A DNA stretch of 64,000 bases, from positions 310,001 through 374,000 of the forward strand of contig JASEVX010000096.1 of the NCBI GenBank assembly GCA_031761405.1, read 5' to 3'. The notes under the pieces are model-generated. The model saw only the letters and a program-made list of their open reading frames with translations, made no database searches and had not been told where the DNA came from. A program made the position numbers and the translations under genes. Each line of letters opens with the position of its first letter. Positions within the stretch are counted from its first letter, which is position 1. The stretch comes from Serripes groenlandicus. Its lineage: Eukaryota; Mollusca; Bivalvia; Cardiida; Cardiidae. This document shows, one piece after another, positions 44,796 to 54,906 of this stretch.

Positions 44796-45299
44796 GTTGG
44801 TTGCCATTCACACACGCTACCATTTGTTTCCTGGATTTCATTAGTAATCCACGAACTATTCCTCCGCAAATGGGTAGTTTCCCATAATTATAGACATTTC
44901 AAACAAATTGTTGGAATATAAATGGAGTATAAATGACACTAGTAGTCACAATTAAATGTTTTGTTAATCCTTTATAAACATGAATTGTCCGGATTCGAAC
45001 TCACAGCCCTTCCAGTGTCAGACCTCGTCGCTACTGACAGCAGTCAGGGTATTATGTCTGACTCCAGTGAAACATCCCTTCACCTAGAGCGGTTTTACAC
45101 CTACAATAGTTGAAAACGTGACCAGGTGTCAGCGAGCAAGGAACAAATAAGTACCCTGGAGTTCAACTGTTTTGACAGATCAGTCATATATGTACAAGAC
45201 CGAGACTTGAGAAAATAGTATGGTTGGGACGGAAATAATGTCGACACAAATAGATTAAAGATTTGGTAATGCGGGTCGAAAAATGTATGCGGTTTTTTT
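44796..45299. other. Non-coding stretch with a family B head fragment
   Basis: About 44985-45045: TCCGGATTCGAACTCACAGC, CAGTGTCAGACCTCGTCGCT looks like an eroded minus-strand tRNA-type head. Nothing else recognised. Confidence 0.4.
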
Positions 45300-45985
45300 C
45301 AAATGTGTTTTAACGTCGAATTTATCAGATTCGGTATTATTTACAAAACCAAAACGGTAAATGTATGCTTAATAGTCTGTACGTTAAAGATATATTCTAC
45401 CGACTGTCAAGGTATACTTAATAGTCTGGACGTTAAAGATATATTCTACCGACTGTCAAGGTATCACAAATGTGCTGAATCAATCGACAGAACAGAACAC
45501 AACATATCGATATTTTATTTACCTGAGATTCAGCAGGTGGGGTGGTATTGGTTTATAACCTTATTTATTTTTATTTCGATGTAAATATAAGGTGTCGGAT
45601 CCGTCCTGTCCGCCGCGATTTAAACTTAGCTGTGGAAAGCGGCGAAACACCCAAAACAAATAAAAACACAAAAGGATAAAGGTAAATATATGGGTTTATA
45701 GTCTGGAGTATACGATACAAAGATAATCTATCGACTTTCCAGGTACAAACAATAATACAACGAGCGTACAATTAATCAATAAAACAGAACATAACATATT
45801 GATCTTTGACTTACCTATTCTGTCGATTTCCTCATCCCATTACAATCCGTTTTCTAAACAATTCAATATTTCAACACCTTGACCGTCTCCATTTTGAAGA
45901 TACTCCCACCATAGATAAAATTTAACTCACATGACAATTATGTTATCATATTTCAATACATGTATATTGAAGTTTTATCTTAAAC
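45300..45985. repeat. Dispersed duplicate of 36840-37222, with a 49-bp tandem doubling
   Basis: Shares the markers listed at 36840. CTTAATAGTCTGGACGTTAA ... CCGACTGTCAAGGTAT is present twice in tandem (about 45368-45465), and the AATTAATCAA...ACAGAAC stretch occurs at 45478 and again near 45770. The 93-codon frame crossing it is not considered coding. Confidence 0.7.
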
Positions 45986-46115
45986 CTTTTCCCACACATT
46001 TCTCGTATACTAATCCCTACAGGACTGCGACAGACGACTTTTGAAAGCATAGGTTAGAGTTAAAATCTCTCATAATAACTATTTTCAATGATTTACCTTT
46101 GCCCTATAGATATTT
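45986..46115. mobile_element. TTAA-MITE left half
   Basis: TTAAACCTTTTCCCACACAT, then GCGACAGACGACTTTTGAAA, TCTCATAATAACTATTTTCA. The right half has been replaced by the adjoining satellite. Confidence 0.55.
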
Positions 46116-46134
46116 TCATTTATGGAGTTTTTCC

Positions 46135-46905
46135 ATATGTTTGCCCAGATTTTTTTCTCAAAACTATATTGTGTTTGAAAAGGGTTAATAAACATCGACA
46201 CAGGGCGAACAACAACCGTATACGACTAGTCCGACATTGCTGATTTATTGGTTTCACAAGGCAAGACATACAACAATACCCAGATTTGTTCATTAAAGCT
46301 ATTGTATGTTTGTAAAGGGTTAATAAACGTCGACACAGGGCGAACAACAACCGTATACGACTAGTCCGACATTGCTGATTTATTGGTTTCACAAGGCAAA
46401 TTTGTTCATCAAAGCTATTGTATGTTTGTAAAGGGTCAATAAACATCGACACAGGGCGAACAGCAACCGTATACGACTAGTCCGACATTGATGATTTATT
46501 GGTTTCACAAGGCAGATTTGTTCATCAAAGCTATTGTATGTTTGTAAAGGGTTAATACACATCGACACAGGGCGAACAACAACCGTATACGACTAGTCCG
46601 ACATTGTTGATTTATTTGTTTCACAAGGCAAAACATACAACAATACCCAGATTTGTTCATCAAAGCTATTGTATGTTTGTAAAGGGTTAATACACGTCGA
46701 CACAGGGCGAACAACAACCGTATACGACTAGTCCGACATTGCTGATGTATTGGTTTCACAAGGCAGATGTGTTCATCAAAGCTATTGTATGTTTGTATAG
46801 GGTCGATAAACATCGACACAGAGCGAACAGCAACCGTATATGACTAGTCCGACATTGCTGATTTATTTGTTTTACAAGGCAAGACATACAACAATGAGGT
46901 AAGTT
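46135..46905. repeat. Alternating ~117/133-bp tandem array (about 6 units)
   Basis: Units share AACATCGACACAGGGCGAAC, CCGTATACGACTAGTCCGAC, ATTGCTGATTTATTGGTTTC. Long units add GACATACAACAATACCCAGA before TTTGTTCATCAAAGCTATTG. Unit starts fall near 46183, 46316, 46434, 46549, 46684 and 46800. Confidence 0.88.
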
Positions 46906-47170
46906 AGCTGAAACCGTTCAGCAATGAATATCATGAAGTAGACTATTCCATGTTCAAAATCAGGTGATCCCATTGTTTATGATATAACCGTATACGCGAT
47001 CTATATTACAGATACAGGTTTAGAAAACGACGGGTCCGACATTGCCGATTTATTTGTTTAACAAGGCAAGACATACAACAATGATGTAAGTTAGTTGAAT
47101 TCGTTCAGCACTGAATTACCTGAAGTAAACTCTTCCATGTTCAATCAACAGGCGACCCCATCTTTCATGT
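46850..47170. repeat. ~180-bp duplication at the array's right edge
   Basis: GTCCGACATTGCTGATTTAT through CATACAACAATGAGGTAAGT, CGTTCAGCAATGAAT and TTCCATGTTCAAAATCAGG (46847-46965) is repeated at about 47036-47150. Confidence 0.7.
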
Positions 47171-47569
47171 AATATGAGTTTTTGAATATTGTGATAACTA
47201 AAGGGTAAACCATGATGATTGCAGGTGAGCCAGTTTCAAGCTGTCTCACATTGATTTGTTTTATTTGCAAAAACCTCAAATATTGTCATTTACACTAACT
47301 AATTAGTTTTACATCGATTGCGAATCAAACTTTCATCTTATATCACTTAGTTTCAATGTCTGCATCCTGGAGACATGACCACTACTCACGTCGTTTGTGA
47401 TGAAAACTAAACAATGCAGAATCCGCTAATCTTGGGATTCGGACCCAAATATGTAAGTTAGGTATGAACTCCTAGTTTAAGAAATACCATTGACAAATGA
47501 TTGATTGATTGATTTGTAATGTTATTCATTGATTTGTAATGTTATTTATTGATTTGTAATATTATTGAT
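47171..47569. other. Non-coding stretch with a short TTGATTTGTAATG repeat
   Basis: At 47500-47570, TTGATTTGTAATGTTATT-type units of about 24 bp repeat three to four times beside the SINE 3' end. They could be slippage of its GATTGATT tail. Confidence 0.45.
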
Positions 47570-48400
47570 TGATTTGTTGGGTGTTTACGCTGTTTTCAAC
47601 AATATTTCTGTCATATCACGGAGGCCTGTTTATATAACCTTTTCTCACTGTACTCCATAAAACAGTTTTTTCAAGCATCTGTCTGCATTTCCACATACAC
47701 TGTTAGCCTAACGATGGAACACGAATTGTCGCATTGACGGTTGTCAAACGTTTGACGAAATGTTTGCTGTGTTTCGGTTCGAACTCACAACACCTGGAAT
47801 AACAGCTCCCGTCGATAATTCGAACTCACAACCCCTGGATTAACAGCGTGCGTTACTACTATCTCTTACTCACAACCGTTGGATTGACAGCCAACGTCGC
47901 TACTTTTTTAACTCAAAACATTTGGATTGACAGTGTGCGTCGCTACAATTTCTAACTCACAACTATTGGTTTGACAGCCACTGTCGCTACTATTTCTAAC
48001 TCACAACTATTGGTTTGACAGCCCGCGTCAATACTATTGTGAACTCGCAACAGTTGGATTGACAGCCCTCTTCAATACTATTTTTAAATCACAACCGTTG
48101 GTTTGACAGCCTGCGTCGCTACTATTTCTAACTGACATCCGCTGGATTGACAGCCCGCGTCGCTATTATTTCTAACTCACAACCATTGTATTGAGAGCCC
48201 GCGTCGCTACTCTTTCTAACTCACAACCGTTGAATTGCTAGCCCGCGTCGCTACTATTTCTAACTCACAACCACTGGATTGATAGTCTGCGTCGCTACCT
48301 TTTCTAAGTCACAACCATTGGATTGATAGCCCACGGCGTTTCTATTTCTAACTTACAACCGCTGGATTGACATCCAACGTTGCAACCCCGACTCGGCCTA
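47570..48400 (-). mobile_element. SINE family B whose head contains a 44-bp satellite
   Basis: 47570-47815 is a family B SINE on the minus strand: GTTTACGCTGTTTTCAACAA, TATCACGGAGGCCTG, CAAGCATCTGTCTGCATTTC, GTCGCATTGACGG, GTTCGAACTCACAACACCTGG. The head then repeats about 13 times with a 44-bp period, and the right edge (GCAACCCCGACTCGGCC) resumes single-copy head-like sequence. Confidence 0.85.
47810..48395 (-). repeat. 44-bp satellite built from a SINE tRNA head (about 13 copies)
   Basis: Plus-strand unit TAACTCACAACCGTTGGATT, GACAGCCCGCGTCGCTACTA, TTTC. Its reverse complement, TAGCGACGCGGGCTGTCAAT then CCAACGGTTGTGAGTTA, aligns with the D-arm-to-B-box segment of SINE family B (35440-35485). 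Confidence 0.92.
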
Positions 48401-48486
48401 TTATAACATGGACTGAAAGGGAAGATAGCTTCTCCCAATAGTGTCCGTCCGTGAGTTAATCAGGATCTAAACAAGTTGTCAGAATC

Positions 48487-48697
48487 TTCTAACTCGCTTT
48501 AGAAAGCAACATGTGAATAGTGATGATATTCAAATACGCTTTAGAAAGCAACATGTGAATAGTGAAGATCTTCTAACACGCTTTAGAAAGCAACATGTGA
48601 ATGCGGAAGATCTTCTAACACGCTTTATAAAGCAACATGTGAATTGTGATGATCTTCTAACACGCTTTAGACAGCAACATGTGAATGGTGAAGCTCT
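48487..48697. repeat. 42-bp tandem repeat (5 copies)
   Basis: Unit GATCTTCTAACACGCTTTAG, AAAGCAACATGTGAATAGTG, AA. The 63-codon frame (DLLTRFRKQHVNAE repeats) follows from the 14-codon period; there is no other sign of a gene. Confidence 0.92.
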
Positions 48698-48827
48698 TGG
48701 TTAGACTGTGTGGATTCACAGGCTGCTCGTACATGTTGCCACATCGTCGGCTTTTTCAAATAACTTTCTGCACTATCTTGTCTTATGTAATAGTTTATAT
48801 ACAGTACAGTGAAGATATTCAGAGGGA

Positions 48828-49045
48828 ATCCATCGTGGTCGAGTGGCTAGCTTCGGGGATTTTAAACGGAGCGTCCAATGCTCCATTCCCAGTCATGGTC
48901 ATGATGGAGTGCCAGTTGGCAAGGGATTTTTTCTAGTTTAGGACTCGTTTTTCAACCCAGTGATCATGATTAAGTGAATTGTCGCCGTGATATAACTGAA
49001 ATAATGTTCACAACGATGGCGTTAAACCAGAATAAAACATATTAG
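48828..49045 (+). mobile_element. SINE, family C (head CGTGGTCGAGTGGCTAG)
   Basis: A-box-like TGGTCGAGTGGCTAGC, B-box region GCTCCATTCCCAGTCATGG, body GGAGTGCCAGTTGGCAAGG, tail GAATTGTCGCCGTGATATAA, ATGGCGTTAAACCAG. It shares the 3' tail with families A and B. Confidence 0.8.
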
Positions 49046-49439
49046 CTAGAGCTACATATGCCAGAGAAAATAGAAACGGCAGCTCCTAAATGAACGCAAT
49101 TATACGCGTTTGCCTGTTGAACAATTTAGAAACTATTGGTGCAAAAAGTCATCAATTTCTCACTTTCCCGCAATGACTTTTGCTCAAGTTACCAAACAAC
49201 TTTCAAATGTCTATAGTTTCCCTTCGTTCATTTGCTTTTCATCCGAAAAGGGGACATGAACATGTGGTTATAAAATATGGTCGCTTAACAGAGGTGTCGT
49301 TGTTTAAGTTTACACTGTAGTATGTCTAGTATATTGTTTCACCCACCCGTATTTTGTACCATTTTGATTCATCTCTGTATTTAATGTCTTATTCATGTTA
49401 ACCTCCAATACTTTCATTAATAAAATATCAGTCACCCGA
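49046..49439. other. Non-coding stretch
   Basis: A possible eroded TTAA-MITE at 49125-49230 (TGGTGCAAAAAGTCATCAAT, TTTCCCGCAATGACTTTTGC). Otherwise nothing. Confidence 0.3.
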
Positions 49440-49600
49440 CTTTGACAAGAGTCCCGAGTCGCGACGCGACTGTCATGTTGGAGTTAACTTGAGCAAGGCA
49501 CATTTTCTACCCTTTTTAACCAGGGATCATGAATAAGTGAACTGTCGCCGTGATATAACTGAAAGAATGTTGTCAACGGCTTAACAACCAAATTGAGTGT
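49440..49600 (+). mobile_element. SINE family C, 3' part
   Basis: AACTTGAGCAAGGCACATTT, CCAGGGATCATGAATAAGTG, AACTGTCGCCGTGATATAAC, TTGTCAACGGCTTAACAACC. Confidence 0.7.
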
Positions 49601-49686
49601 GGTGTAATATTAGATGTAATCCTAATCATTACTCTCGGCAACATTGACATGGTCAGTGTTATATGATATTACTCTGAACCCTTGAC

Positions 49687-50612
49687 CTTAGATTGAGTCA
49701 ATGTTAAAAGTGATGTATTCACGATTTGACGTGTTATCACCGTTGTCAATGTTAAAAACGATGTATTTACGATTTGACAGGTTATGACCGTTGTCTTGTT
49801 AAAAGCGATGTATTCACGATCTGACGGGTTATCACCGTTGTCAATGTTAAAAACGATGTATTCACGATTTGACAGGTTATCACTGTTGTCAATGTTAAAA
49901 TCGATGTATTCACGATTTGACAGGTTATCACCGTTGTCAAATTTAAAAACGATGTATTCACGATTTGACGGGTTATCACTGTTGTCAGTGTTAAAATCGA
50001 TGTTTTCCCGAAATGAAGGGTTATCAACGTTTTCAATGTTAAAAGCGATGTATTCAAGATTTGACGGATTATCACCGTTGTCAATGTTAAAATCGATGTT
50101 TTCCCGAATTGACGGGTTATCACCTTTGTCAATGTTAAAAGCCATGTATTCACGATTTGACAACTTATCACCGCTCTCAATGTAAAAAGCAATGTATTCA
50201 CGATTTGACGGGTTATCACCGCTGTCAATGTTAAAAGCGATGTATTCACGAATTGACGGGTTATCACTGTTGTCAATGTAACAAGCGATGTATTCACGAT
50301 TAGACGAGTTATGGTAGTTGTCAATGTTAAAAGCGATGTATTCACAATTTGACGGGTTATCACCGCTGTCAATGTTAAAAGCGATGTATTCACGATCTGA
50401 CGGGTAATCACCGTTGTCAATGTTAAAAGCGATGTATTCACGATTTGACGGGTTATCACCGTTATCAATGTTAAAAGCGATGTATTTACGATTTGACTGG
50501 TTATCACCGTTGTCAATGATAAAAGCGATGTATTCACGAATTGACTGGTTATCACCGTTGTCAATGTTAAAAGCGATGTATTAACGATTTGACTGGTTAT
50601 CGTCTGTGTCAA
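49687..50612. repeat. 48-bp satellite (about 19 copies)
   Basis: Unit TTAAAAGCGATGTATTCACG, ATTTGACGGGTTATCACCGT, TGTCAATG. Open frames of 276 and 164 codons (minus) and 133 codons (plus) coexist because 48 is a multiple of 3 and the monomer lacks stops in several frames; open frames on both strands argue against coding. Two units with GTTTTCCCGAA...TGA replace TATTCACGATTTGA at about 50002 and 50099. Confidence 0.93.
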
Positions 50613-50962
50613 TGTTAATTCTTCCTTACATGCAACACATGTGTAGTAGAGGTCGAGTTCTATCTTAGATTCGCTGATTCATTCAATCCGATGTTTGACA
50701 ACACAGGCTTTGTGACTCACTCCATTGTGCAGTCTACCAAGTGTTGGCAAAGTTTATCATCGAAGCTAACTATGTGTCTGGCAATACTGTTGTATATTTG
50801 ACTGATTTGAGAAAGTTAGAAAGCATACGTTATGTGGCCGCCGTATCTTGTATGTAATACCTTTTGAAAACGGAATTAAGCTCCTATTAGCCCCCAAAAC
50901 ACATTAAAATTAAAGCATGTTTTCCCTAGTTTTGCTCGATATGTTTGAATTATGTGCACCAG
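50613..50962. other. Non-coding stretch with an eroded SINE tail
   Basis: GGCCGCCGTATCTTGTATG, TACCTTTTGAAAACGGAATT, AAGCTCCTATTAGCCCCC (50830-50900) is a diverged plus-strand family B tail. Confidence 0.45.
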
Positions 50963-51181
50963 GATGGGATTATGTATGAGTGTCTGTCGGAAGGCGTGCA
51001 TAAAATCGTAGGTCAGCCTGGAAACACTCAGAGATTCACTTATATAGCCAATGGCCTTGACGAGAACACCAAGGATGACGCGAAGAGGCAGGAGTCATTC
51101 CAGAACAAATTACACTCTCTTAATGAAGATAGCATGTCTCCAGAACATAAAGGGCCTGAATTTATATTGGAAGCAGCACAG
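50963..51181 (+). CDS. Candidate internal exon, unassigned
   Basis: A possible acceptor (ATTATGTGCACCAG) precedes and a donor (GCACAG|GTAACA) follows a 219-bp open segment, 73 codons, phase 0 at both ends. It encodes DGIMYECLSEGVHKIVGQPG, NTQRFTYIANGLDENTKDD, AKRQESFQNKLHSLNEDS and PEFILEAAQ. Composition is mixed and hydrophilic, with GC above its surroundings, unlike the periodic frames next to it. I do not recognise the family, and no partner exon is visible within the window. It lies between a satellite and a SINE fragment, so it may be an exon with very long introns or a relic. Confidence 0.4.
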
Positions 51182-51204
51182 GTAACAAACCCCTACCTTG
51201 TATA

Positions 51205-51320
51205 AGGTTAGTCCGCCGTGGTCGTGTGGTTAGCGTGGGGAATTTGTAAACGGTCGTTCCAGTTCGATCCCGTATACCGCCGGTCATGGATGAGTGCCCT
51301 TGGTAAAAGCATATTTCCTA
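51205..51320 (+). mobile_element. SINE family C head fragment
   Basis: GTCCGCCGTGGTCGTGTGGT, TTAGCGTGGGGAATTTG, CGTTCCAGTTCGATCCCG, GGATGAGTGCCCTTGGTAAA. The 3' part is missing. Confidence 0.7.
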
Positions 51321-51358
51321 GCCTTATATTATTATATTTACTCAGGGATCAACATTGC

Positions 51359-51546
51359 AGACTCTGTGTAAATTATCTACCCGGATAATCCTAAGCATGC
51401 CGCGTGGACTGACCAGGAAAGACACTTTGCCTCCTGTGGATTTTCTATTTCAGAAATCATTACTCTATATCTCTGTCCCAATGTATGGCCTGGTTTAGCT
51501 TGTGCGGACTGCGCAGGCTGTCCTGGGTCGATACATTACACAGATA
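51359..51546. mobile_element. Palindromic MITE, family 2
   Basis: Left AGACTCTGTGTAAATTATCT; right GGGTCGATACATTACACAG. Inside GCCGCGTGGACTGACC, GCCTCCTGTGGATTTTC, TAGCTTGTGCGGACTGCG. Same element and same right flank as 3669-3867. Confidence 0.7.
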
Positions 51547-52230
51547 CCATAATGTTGGTTTTCTCGTGAAACAGCTCATATAAATATAAACCTAATACAA
51601 AGTTGCGTATAATAACAGTAAGTCTGTTTCGAGAAGTTGGGGATGGAATATATGGGGTGTAAAATTCGCATATATGTACAGGTATTCGTGAAAGCAATCA
51701 CGTAGGCACATATAATATCCTTGATAGGGGACCTTTTCGGAAATGAAACAGAAGGCATACACTCGTCAAAGAAAGAACAGGTTTAAAGATAAAGCTGAAG
51801 TATGTACACTTTGATAAATTATCATTAACAATTATTGTTACGTCTGAGTGTCATTATGTACAAACTACGATTCGGTTTAATAGGAACGTCGCGAATAAGT
51901 CTTACCATGGGCAGTGAATGGAATGTCCCGGAATGTGTCAGCATTCTCATTCACCCTTTCCCACACACAACACATCTGCAGCAGACGATTTTGAAATAAT
52001 CTATAAAAAACCTCCATCCATTAAAGGTTAATTACTGGATATAATTGAAAACATTGTGACAAATAGAGAAATTTCTCATTATGAGCAATTTCGTCTTTTG
52101 CCACAATGTTTTTAAAAGTCGTCTGCTACAGAAGCGTTAGGTTTAAATATTCCACTAAAAAATTAGACTATGCGTACACTGAGTTGTTATTTTAGAAAAT
52201 TAATGCTTGTTTCTTGTCCAATATAATGTT
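51547..52230. repeat. Dispersed duplicate of 3868-4520
   Basis: In-order matches include GGGGATGGAATATATGGGG, CGTGAAAGCAATCACGTAGG, AGTATGTACACTTTGATAA, ATTAGACTATGCG and TTGTCCAATATAATGT. It encloses a TTAA-MITE-type core with an intact central hairpin (about 52060-52120). Confidence 0.78.
51950..52152. mobile_element. TTAA-MITE-type core inside the duplicate
   Basis: CCCTTTCCCACACACAACAC, CTGCAGCAGACGATTTTGAA, GAAAACATTGTGACAAATAG, hairpin GAAATTTCTCATTATGAGCAATTTC, TTTTGCCACAATG, GTCGTCTGCTACAGAAGCG. The outer TTAA sites are not clear. Confidence 0.65.
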
Positions 52231-52982
52231 GATTTGTAGTATATGGATTGCCTAGTTGTAGATGATGTAGTTGTGAAGCATCGGATTCATTTAAGTGTTA
52301 AGTCAAATTTATTTTGATTTAATTATATTTTGAGGTAGAACATACCTAATTAACTCGGTGATTTACGTATTATGTCGTAAAAGATTGGTACAGTTCATGG
52401 AATGAGTGGACCTGTCTACCGGAAAGTACATGAATTATAGCGATCCCTTACGTCTTCGTACGGAAATAGCCCTTTCGTAAATGACGAATACCAATCTCGT
52501 ACGGAAGCCGCTTTGCTCATTAGGGGCGTCCTACATTTATTATTCGTAAGACGACATCATTGTGGTACAACACGACTCATTATAATACCGTGTAACATGT
52601 TCGCGCTATTCGATTGGGTGGGCACGTCCGCAAACTAGATTCATTGTGTAAATGCAACAAGAACGCTGCAGACGAACGCCAACGCTCGTCCTTTTTTTTC
52701 TTAGTCGATAAATGGGCATTTCTGAATAATTATAAAGGCCAAGGTTATGTGACTTTGTATATACATGTGTATACATGTGTATTGTTCCTAGGAACATGTG
52801 TACCAAGGTAAGTTTAAAGTGTTGTTACGACGACGCAGACGACTACGACGCAAAGGATATCACGATAACCCGACTTTGTTTTAAAAAAACAGACGAACTA
52901 ATAAGAGATCAATTATTGCGAGTTTAAGGCCACCATTGTGATAATGCTTTAATGGCCCGCCTCGTTAGTAGGGTGCCAAGCT
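52231..52982. other. Non-coding stretch
   Basis: Two overlapping frames at 52606-52811 on opposite strands have no family signature. Around 52350-52510 are loosely inverted TACGAATACC/GTACGGAA-type motifs. Nothing firm. Confidence 0.35.
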
Positions 52983-53180
52983 TTAATCCATTCCCATATA
53001 CAGAAGCTTTATGACGCCTCTGCAAACATCGTGACAAAATGGGAGATTGCTCGAAACGAACAATTTCTCCTTTTGGCACAATGTTATTATTTATCAATTA
53101 TAATTATTCCTACATTTTAAGATATTTACCGTGACTTCACAGTATTTTGCCACATATTTGTTGTTTGGGGAAAAGGGTAA
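52983..53180. mobile_element. TTAA-MITE (piggyBac-like)
   Basis: TTAATCCATTCCCATATACA at 52983; then TATGACGCCTCTGCAAACAT, GACAAAATGGGAGATTGCTC / GAACAATTTCTCCTTTTGGC hairpin; right end TTTGGGGAAAAGGGTAAA. Left TTAA is intact; the right flank reads GTAA. Confidence 0.72.
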
Positions 53181-53344
53181 ATCGGTACTGTCCCAACATA
53201 AATGTTTAATGGTACAAGTCGGATCCCCTTGTTCCTCAGGATTGCGACGAAACCGTTGGTAACGTTGACCCTATGGCAAGATAAACTAGCCAGTAGTTTG
53301 TCAAGGAAATGCAGTGATAATCTGTAATATATTAAAATTGACGG
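53181..53344. other. Spacer
   Basis: No feature recognised. Confidence 0.3.
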
Positions 53345-53575
53345 AAAGCACGGTTTAAATAAACCGTCTCTATATATGTTTAGGTTAACATACCAAATGG
53401 GTTAACTCCTAAGCGCTCAGGATTGTTGAGCTTGCATTGCAACTGACTCTCTGGTCTCCAGTGGTTTCAGGATATATTGACCAACAGTACTGGTAACTTA
53501 CCAAGGAATCACCATGGTAAACATGTGTTGAAAGCGGCTTAACACTCTATAAAACACGTACAGGATGAAGCTGTC
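53345..53575 (+). mobile_element. SINE family A, head-less
   Basis: TAACATACCAAATGGGTTAA, TCCTAAGCGCTCAGGATTG, CTGGTCTCCAGTGGTTTCAG, GGAATCACCATGGTAAACA, GAAAGCGGCTTAACACTCTA. Confidence 0.7.
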
Positions 53576-53989
53576 GGAAGCGATGAAGCAGTCGGTAGCA
53601 ATCACTCTTGAGTGAATTCGCATCCCGGATTGGACAATATTCGTTTAGATGTACTTCTAAAATATTTATCCCGGGTGAACCTTTACCTTTAAGCCAACGT
53701 GTTGACGACCAATTCGGCTTGTTGCATTGATTAGTTGCAACTCCTCGAAATAGTGTCTTTGGATCGAACTTGAAATTTGTTATACAAGTACGTTATACAC
53801 ATATGAGTAGCGTCTTGGAACTTGATGTTTCTTTGCATCTTCCTGCATACCGAACCAAAACTCGCTCAGTGTGTTAACACAAGATCCCAAAATGTAGATC
53901 CAGCCATTAATGTCATTTGAATCGGGGGGGGGGGGGGGGGCATTTTTCATGTATAAGTGTCAAACGCTCTAACAAAACAAACAAAAAAC
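53576..53989. other. Non-coding stretch ending in a G homopolymer
   Basis: About 53573-53625 may hold a fragment of a family B head (GTCGGTAGCAATCACTCTTG). A run of about 17 G occupies about 53924-53940, an obvious place for assembly error. Confidence 0.5.
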
Positions 53990-54255
53990 CGCATCGGTGG
54001 TGTAGTGTTAGAGCGTCCACCTCTAGTGCATGAGGTTGCGAGTTCGATCCCCTGCCGGATGATACCAAATACTTTAAAAGTGGTAATAATGGCTACCCTT
54101 CTTGGCGCTCAGGGTTTCAGTTTTAGCATTAAGTTTTACCGGCTGCCCGGCTGCTGAAGGATAACTGGACCAGTATCACTGGTACATTACCCTGGAAGCT
54201 CCGTGTATAACTGAAAACTTATTGGAAGCGGCGTAAAACACCAAACAATCAATCC
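53990..54255 (+). mobile_element. SINE, family A (full length, closest to the 96-bp satellite)
   Basis: Head CCGCATCGGTGGTGTAGTGT, TAGAGCGTCCACCTCTAGTG, GGTTGCGAGTTCGATCCCC, TGCCGGATGATACCAAATAC, TTTAAAAGTGGTAATAATGG, body AGGGTTTCAGTTTTAGCATT, tail GGAAGCGGCGTAAAACACC. From A box to TAATGG it parallels the satellite monomer. Confidence 0.9.
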
Positions 54256-54787
54256 ATTTTCAACAATGGAAGAATATATGTAAACATGTTAATTTGGATA
54301 TCTGTGTAGACATATTTACGTCCACACATGTTGTTGTATCTATAACGAATGTCCGCATCAGATAGGTTTGTCTAGAGTAAATGGCAGTTTGTTTGTATAA
54401 TGTCATCTTATAAACTGTTTGCTTACAAGTTACATGTGTTTGTATAAGTATAAACATGCGTGTAACATGTGTTTGTATTATGTGTTTGTAAACAATCTTT
54501 GCTTGAAAGTTACTAATGTTTCAATACATAAAGAGCCTAAGAGGTTAGGGAAAAGTTATTAAATACCCATTAGATGTGTCTAAAATTTTGTAATAACGGT
54601 AGAAGACATGCCTATTTTCAGTATTTTGTATATTTTTGTGTCTCAAATCATTTTATACAATTTATTGATTCATACAGGTGTTTTTTTTTTCAAACAAACA
54701 ACAGAGGTTTTTTTAACAATAATAACATTGGTTTCTCCCTTTTCGATTACGTCACCCCATGGTATAAAATTAAAACCTATCCCATAC
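54256..54787. other. Non-coding stretch
   Basis: GTGTTTGTATAA-type sequence repeats loosely at 54390-54490. Frames at 54574-54828 look like chance. Confidence 0.35.
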
Positions 54788-54813
54788 TGACGCCGCGCTT
54801 CCACGCGGCGTCA
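54788..54813. other. Perfect GC-rich hairpin
   Basis: TGACGCCGCG, loop CTTCCA, CGCGGCGTCA: a 10-bp perfect stem with a 6-nt loop. It stands in AT-rich DNA about 46 bp before CAATAAAGTATTGAATC, which has a polyadenylation-like signal. Confidence 0.7.
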
Positions 54814-54906
54814 ATAATATGTAAATGACAAAAGGCAAAATGCTTTGCCGACAATCCTCAATAAAGTATTGAATCTTGAAACCTGGGTTCAATTTCACTA
54901 ACCTTA

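Noticed and set aside
49687..50612. 276-, 164- and 133-codon frames in the 48-bp array
   Set aside because: The 16-codon period and open frames on both strands fit a satellite, with no start context or non-repeat domain.
53924..53940. G homopolymer as a quadruplex element
   Set aside because: A single run of uncertain length, likely affected by sequencing error, with no supporting context.
53990..54065. Possible tRNA gene (GGTGGTGTAGTGTTAGAGCG ... GTTCGATCCCC)
   Set aside because: It continues into a full SINE body and GGCGTAAAACACC tail; acceptor pairing is imperfect.
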